Source: Candidatus Methylomirabilota bacterium (GTDB lineage: Bacteria; Methylomirabilota; Methylomirabilia; Rokubacteriales; CSP1-6). Taken from it: 46,380 nt of DNA. Of this stretch, positions 43,275 through 46,380 are shown piece by piece. A program made the translations under genes and the position numbers. The stretch covers positions 1-46,380 of the forward strand of contig DASTYT010000127.1 of the NCBI GenBank assembly GCA_035764725.1, written 5' to 3'. The notes under the pieces are model-generated. The model was not told where the DNA came from. It ran no database searches and worked only from the letters and a program-made list of their open reading frames with translations. How positions within the stretch are numbered: the stretch's first letter is position 1; every line of letters starts with the position of its first letter.

Positions 43275-43892
43275 ATGTCGATCATCAACTACGCGGCGAA
43301 GGAGATCAACTTCAAGGTGGTCTACTACGGCCCCGGTGTGGCGGGCAAGACCGCGAGCCTGCAGCACGTGCACCGCTCCCTCCCCGACGCGAACAAGGGG
43401 AAGATGATCTCGCTCGCCACCGGCGACGACCGCACGATCTTCTTCGACTTCCTGCCGGTGTCCGCCCTCACCGTGCGCGGCTTCGTGACCAAGTTCCAGC
43501 TCTATACCGTGCCGGGGCAGGTGTACTACAACATGACGCGGAAGCTCGTCCTCCGCGGCGTGGACGGCGTGGTGTTCGTCGCGGACTCCCAGTTCGAGCG
43601 GCTCAAGGAGAACGCGGAGAGCTTCCGCAATCTGGAAGAGAACCTCCGGGAGTACAACTACGACCTCGACCGTATGCCGTGCGTGATCCAGTACAACAAG
43701 CGCGATCTCCCCAACGCCGCTCCGGTGCCGTACCTCGAGTACATGCTGAACCGGCGCGCGCGGCGGGTGCCGTCGTTCGAGAGCGTGGCCAGCCGCGGCG
43801 CGGGAGTGTTCGACGCCCTCAACACGGTATCCCGCATGGTGCTCCTCAGCGAGTTCGGACAGGAACAGGAGGTCCAGCGCAATGCTTCGTGA
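43275..43892 (+). CDS. mglA: MglA-type Ras-like GTPase
   Basis: A 205-residue small GTPase of the MglA family, which sets cell polarity and type IV pilus or gliding motor placement. Residues: P-loop GPGVAGKT (19-26), TGDDRTIFFDFLP (49-61), the MglA-specific TVPGQVYYN (78-86) in place of Ras DxxG, and base-recognition NKRD (141-144). It is close to Myxococcus MglA in plan. ATG 43275 follows GGGAG. Its last 11 nt overlap the Roadblock gene, as in mglB-mglA modules but in reverse order. Confidence 0.93.
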   Translation: MSIINYAAKEINFKVVYYGPGVAGKTASLQHVHRSLPDANKGKMISLATGDDRTIFFDFLPVSALTVRGFVTKFQLYTVPGQVYYNMTRKLVLRGVDGVVFVADSQFERLKENAESFRNLEENLREYNYDLDRMPCVIQYNKRDLPNAAPVPYLEYMLNRRARRVPSFESVASRGAGVFDALNTVSRMVLLSEFGQEQEVQRNAS

Positions 43893-44364
43893 CCTGGTGA
43901 TCCACGAGAACGAGGCCGCTCGCATCGGGCAGGTGCTCGGCAGCTTCCTCGAGGAGTCGGGGGCGTCGGAGGCCCTGCTCATCGACCGCAGCGGCCAGCT
44001 CCTCGCCTCCAGCGGCAAGACCGCCACCTTCGACACCGTGTCGATCTCGGCGCTCGCCGCGGGCGCGTTCTCCTCGACGGGAGCCATCGCGGAGCTCCTC
44101 GGGGAGACGGAGTTCTCCGTCCTCTTCCATCAAGGGGTGCGGGAGAGCATTCACGTCTCCACGGTGGACGGCGAGACCATCCTGCTGGCCATCTTCAACG
44201 ACGGCACCACCGTCGGCATGGTGCGCCTCTTCGCCAAGGAGGCCTGCCGCGCCATCGGGGCGGTGCTCGCCGAGGCTCGCACCCAGCCGCGCCGCGTGGG
44301 GGCCCTGGCCCCGCCGCTGAGTGCGGACGAGGCGCGCGGCCGGATCGGGCCGGAGAGCCGCTAG
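43882..44364 (+). CDS. Roadblock/LC7 protein, MglB-like
   Basis: A 160-residue single-domain Roadblock/LC7 protein: ASEALLIDRSGQLLASSGKT, then VSISALAAGAFSSTGAIAEL and ILLAIFNDGTTVGMVRLFAK form the typical core (about 15-135), followed by a basic, Pro-rich tail. MglB of Myxococcus is the GAP and polarity partner of MglA; this gene overlaps mglA by 11 nt, so it is the probable cognate regulator. ATG 43882 is the only start consistent with the domain. Sequence alone does not show whether it acts as GAP or scaffold. Confidence 0.87.
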   Translation: MLRDLVIHENEAARIGQVLGSFLEESGASEALLIDRSGQLLASSGKTATFDTVSISALAAGAFSSTGAIAELLGETEFSVLFHQGVRESIHVSTVDGETILLAIFNDGTTVGMVRLFAKEACRAIGAVLAEARTQPRRVGALAPPLSADEARGRIGPESR

Positions 44365-44382
44365 GGAAGGACCACCAAGCTC

Positions 44383-46380
44383 ATGGCCGTCGTGCACCCG
44401 CCCGGGCCAGGCGCCCTCTCCACCCAGGAGCGGCGCGAGCTGGCGGAGACCGCTCAGGTCTTCGAGATGATCGTCGAGGCCAATCCCCTCGAGGTCGGCG
44501 CGCTCGAAGCCCTCCGGGAGATCTACGTCAAGCTGGGCGACCTGGACAAGCACGCGGACGTGGCCCGCCGCATCGCGGAGGCCCACGGCACGGCACCGGA
44601 CGGCAACGGGAAGTCCGCCGAATCACATGGGGCGCCCGCCGAGATCCCCGACGCGCCGCCCGCGCCGGCGGCCCGTTCAGTCGAGGCCGCCGCCACGACG
44701 GCTTCAGTCCACGCTCCCGCAGTCGCGCCAGCTCCGCCGCCGCGGCCGGCCGAGAGGGCGCCCGCTGCCCCGCCGGCTCCCACGGGCCGGGCCGGAGCGC
44801 GGCGCTCCGAGCTCGCCGCAGCGCCCGCGCCCGCCGCGGCGTCCGTGGCTTCTCAGCCGTCGGCGCCCTCCGCCCCATCGCCGGCCCCTCGGCCGGCGGT
44901 ACCCGCCCCCGTCGCGAGCCCCTTCGCCGCGTCGGGCAAGGGCAAGGTCGAGACAGGCCCGGTGACCGGCCGCATGGGACGCCTGGGCGACCTCCTCCTC
45001 GCCGGGGGGCACATCAGCCGAGCGCAGCTCGACCAGGCGCTCGAGAGCCAGCGCGGCTCCGGCGAGAAGATCGGCGCCGTCTTGACCCGGCTGGGCTTCC
45101 TCACGGAGGAGCAGCTCACCGAGTTCCTCTCCAAGCAGTACGGGATCCCCTCGACCTCGCTCTCCCAGCTCGACATCGACACCGACGTGGTGAGCCTGGT
45201 GCCCGCCCAGATCGCGCGCAAGTACGAGGTCCTCGCGATCAAGCGCGAGGGCAACGCGCTCACCCTCGCCATGTCGGATCCGACCAACGTGTTCGCGCTC
45301 GATGACGTCGCGTTCATGACCGGGCTCACGGTGGTCCCGGTGGTGGCGCCGCAGAGCGCCATCCGGAAGGCCTTCGAGCAGCACTACGAGGCCGAGGCGA
45401 GCGGCATCGCCGCGGTGATCACGGAGATGGCCCAGGCCGCGCTGGGCGACGTCGAGGTCGTCGAGGGCGAAGAGGAAGCCTGGGCGAAGGCCGACGTCTT
45501 CGAGCTGAAGGAGTCGGCCGACGAGCCTCCGGTCGTCCGACTGATCAACATGATCCTGGTCGACGCGATCCGCCGCGGGGCCTCCGACATCCACCTCGAG
45601 CCCTACGAGCAGGTGTTCCGCGTGCGCTTCCGGGTCGACGGCGTGCTGCACGAGATCATGACCCCGCCCAAGCGGATGGAAGCCGCTCTCACCTCACGTG
45701 TGAAGATCATGGCCAGTCTCGACATCGCCGAGCGGCGGCTGCCTCAGGACGGGCGCATCAAGCTCCGCTATCACCAGCGCGAGATCGACTTCCGCGTCTC
45801 GACGCTGCCGACGATCTTCGGCGAGAAGACGGTCATGCGGATCCTGGACAAGGAATCGCTGCAGCTCGACTTGACGATGCTCGGCTTCGATCCCTGGAGC
45901 CTCGAGCACTTCACCAAGGCCATTCATCAGCCGTACGGAATGATCCTGATCACCGGGCCTACGGGCTCGGGCAAGACCACGACGCTGTACTCGGCCATCC
46001 ATACCATCAATTCCCCGGATATCAACATCATGACGGCCGAGGATCCCGTCGAGTACAACCTCAAGGGCGTCAACCAGGTGCAGGTCAATGACGAGATCGG
46101 CCGCACCTTCGCGGCCGCGCTGCGGAGCTTCCTCCGCCAGGACCCCGATGTCATCCTCGTCGGCGAAACGCGCGACGTGGAAACTGCTCAAATCGGCATC
46201 CGCGCCGCGCTCACGGGCCATCTGGTGCTCACCACCCTGCACACCAACGACTGCCCGTCCTCTGTCGCGCGCCTGCTCGACATGGGCATCCCGCCCTTCC
46301 TCGTGGCGTCCGCGCTGCTCCTCATCCTGGCGCAGCGTCTGGCCCGCCGCGTCTGCACCGAGTGCAAGGAAGCGTACGAC
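44383..46380 (+). CDS. pilB: PilB/GspE-type secretion ATPase with long N-terminal extension (3' truncated)
   Basis: 666 codons are visible; the gene runs off the window. After a helical, TPR-like segment (about 10-65) and a long Ala/Pro-rich linker (about 66-195) comes the GspE/MshEN N-terminal domain (MGRLGDLLLAGGHISRAQLD). The ATPase has Walker A GPTGSGKT (525-532), the Asp-box region, Walker B ending ILVGETRD and the His-box TTLHTND. The zinc tetracysteine begins at C658-x2-C661 just before the edge. This is the type IV pilus extension motor PilB rather than PilT, which lacks the N-terminal domain. ATG 44383 lies 19 nt after the Roadblock gene. Confidence 0.9.
   Translation, partial: MAVVHPPGPGALSTQERRELAETAQVFEMIVEANPLEVGALEALREIYVKLGDLDKHADVARRIAEAHGTAPDGNGKSAESHGAPAEIPDAPPAPAARSVEAAATTASVHAPAVAPAPPPRPAERAPAAPPAPTGRAGARRSELAAAPAPAAASVASQPSAPSAPSPAPRPAVPAPVASPFAASGKGKVETGPVTGRMGRLGDLLLAGGHISRAQLDQALESQRGSGEKIGAVLTRLGFLTEEQLTEFLSKQYGIPSTSLSQLDIDTDVVSLVPAQIARKYEVLAIKREGNALTLAMSDPTNVFALDDVAFMTGLTVVPVVAPQSAIRKAFEQHYEAEASGIAAVITEMAQAALGDVEVVEGEEEAWAKADVFELKESADEPPVVRLINMILVDAIRRGASDIHLEPYEQVFRVRFRVDGVLHEIMTPPKRMEAALTSRVKIMASLDIAERRLPQDGRIKLRYHQREIDFRVSTLPTIFGEKTVMRILDKESLQLDLTMLGFDPWSLEHFTKAIHQPYGMILITGPTGSGKTTTLYSAIHTINSPDINIMTAEDPVEYNLKGVNQVQVNDEIGRTFAAALRSFLRQDPDVILVGETRDVETAQIGIRAALTGHLVLTTLHTNDCPSSVARLLDMGIPPFLVASALLLILAQRLARRVCTECKEAYD

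Noticed and set aside
1..46380. CRISPR arrays, tRNA or rRNA genes, insertion sequences and prophage
   Set aside because: No direct-repeat array, transposase, integrase or clover-leaf sequence was noticed on reading; the window is tightly packed with genes.

Overview
This is a very GC-rich window (strong G/C preference at third codon positions, many GTG starts and ATGA or TGATG overlaps) from a Gram-negative-type, probably free-living bacterium. Gene order, a hydantoinase operon and an MglA/type IV pilus chemosensory cluster fit an uncultivated Rokubacteria/Methylomirabilota-like or deltaproteobacterial (Myxococcota-like) lineage. That placement is inference; no rRNA or lineage-specific marker is present.

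Region 1 (1-15390, + strand) is one unbroken ribosomal superoperon: S10 (rpsJ twice, rplC-D-W-B, rpsS, rplV, rpsC, rplP, rpmC, rpsQ), spc (rplN-X-E, rpsN, rpsH, rplF, rplR, rpsE, rpmD, rplO, secY), adk-map-infA-rpmJ, and alpha (rpsM-K-D, rpoA, rplQ). It closes with a perfect 11-bp GC hairpin. S14, S4, L36 and the adenylate kinase lid all carry intact Cys-type zinc sites. Two tandem rpsJ copies and low-complexity tails on L5, S13 and L17 are the oddities.

Region 2 (15421-28711) is metabolic. A short-chain dehydrogenase (+) converges on an EamA-type transporter (-) at a shared hairpin. A seven-gene minus-strand operon then reads trxA-trpE-trpG-thiL-CNNM/CBS-CNNM/CBS-dienelactone hydrolase, ending at a 12-bp hairpin. 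Next comes a minus-strand hydantoinase/oxoprolinase operon, hyuA-methyltransferase-hyuB, with 4-nt overlaps and a consensus sigma70 promoter that predicts a leaderless mRNA. A divergent gene for a polytopic membrane protein (28799-30397) follows.

Region 3 (30636-46380, + strand, running off the window) is the most interesting part. It is a 13-gene chemosensory-to-motility cluster: CheY, CheW, a LivJ-type periplasmic binding protein, MCP, a CheA hybrid with two Hpt domains, CheB, CheW, REC-PATAN (DUF4388), REC-Roadblock, an 820-residue membrane protein with Roadblock-like C-terminal domains, MglA GTPase, a Roadblock/MglB-like protein and a PilB/GspE ATPase. The order CheY-CheW-MCP-CheA-CheB-CheW mirrors Pil-Chp (pilG-pilI-pilJ-chpA-chpB-chpC), but there is no CheR, a solute-binding protein is inserted, and the output side is an MglA/Roadblock polarity module next to the pilus extension motor. 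The working model is that a periplasmic ligand signals through the MCP and CheA to several receiver proteins, some lacking the phospho-acceptor, which tune MglA and PilB. It is inferred from gene order and domains only.
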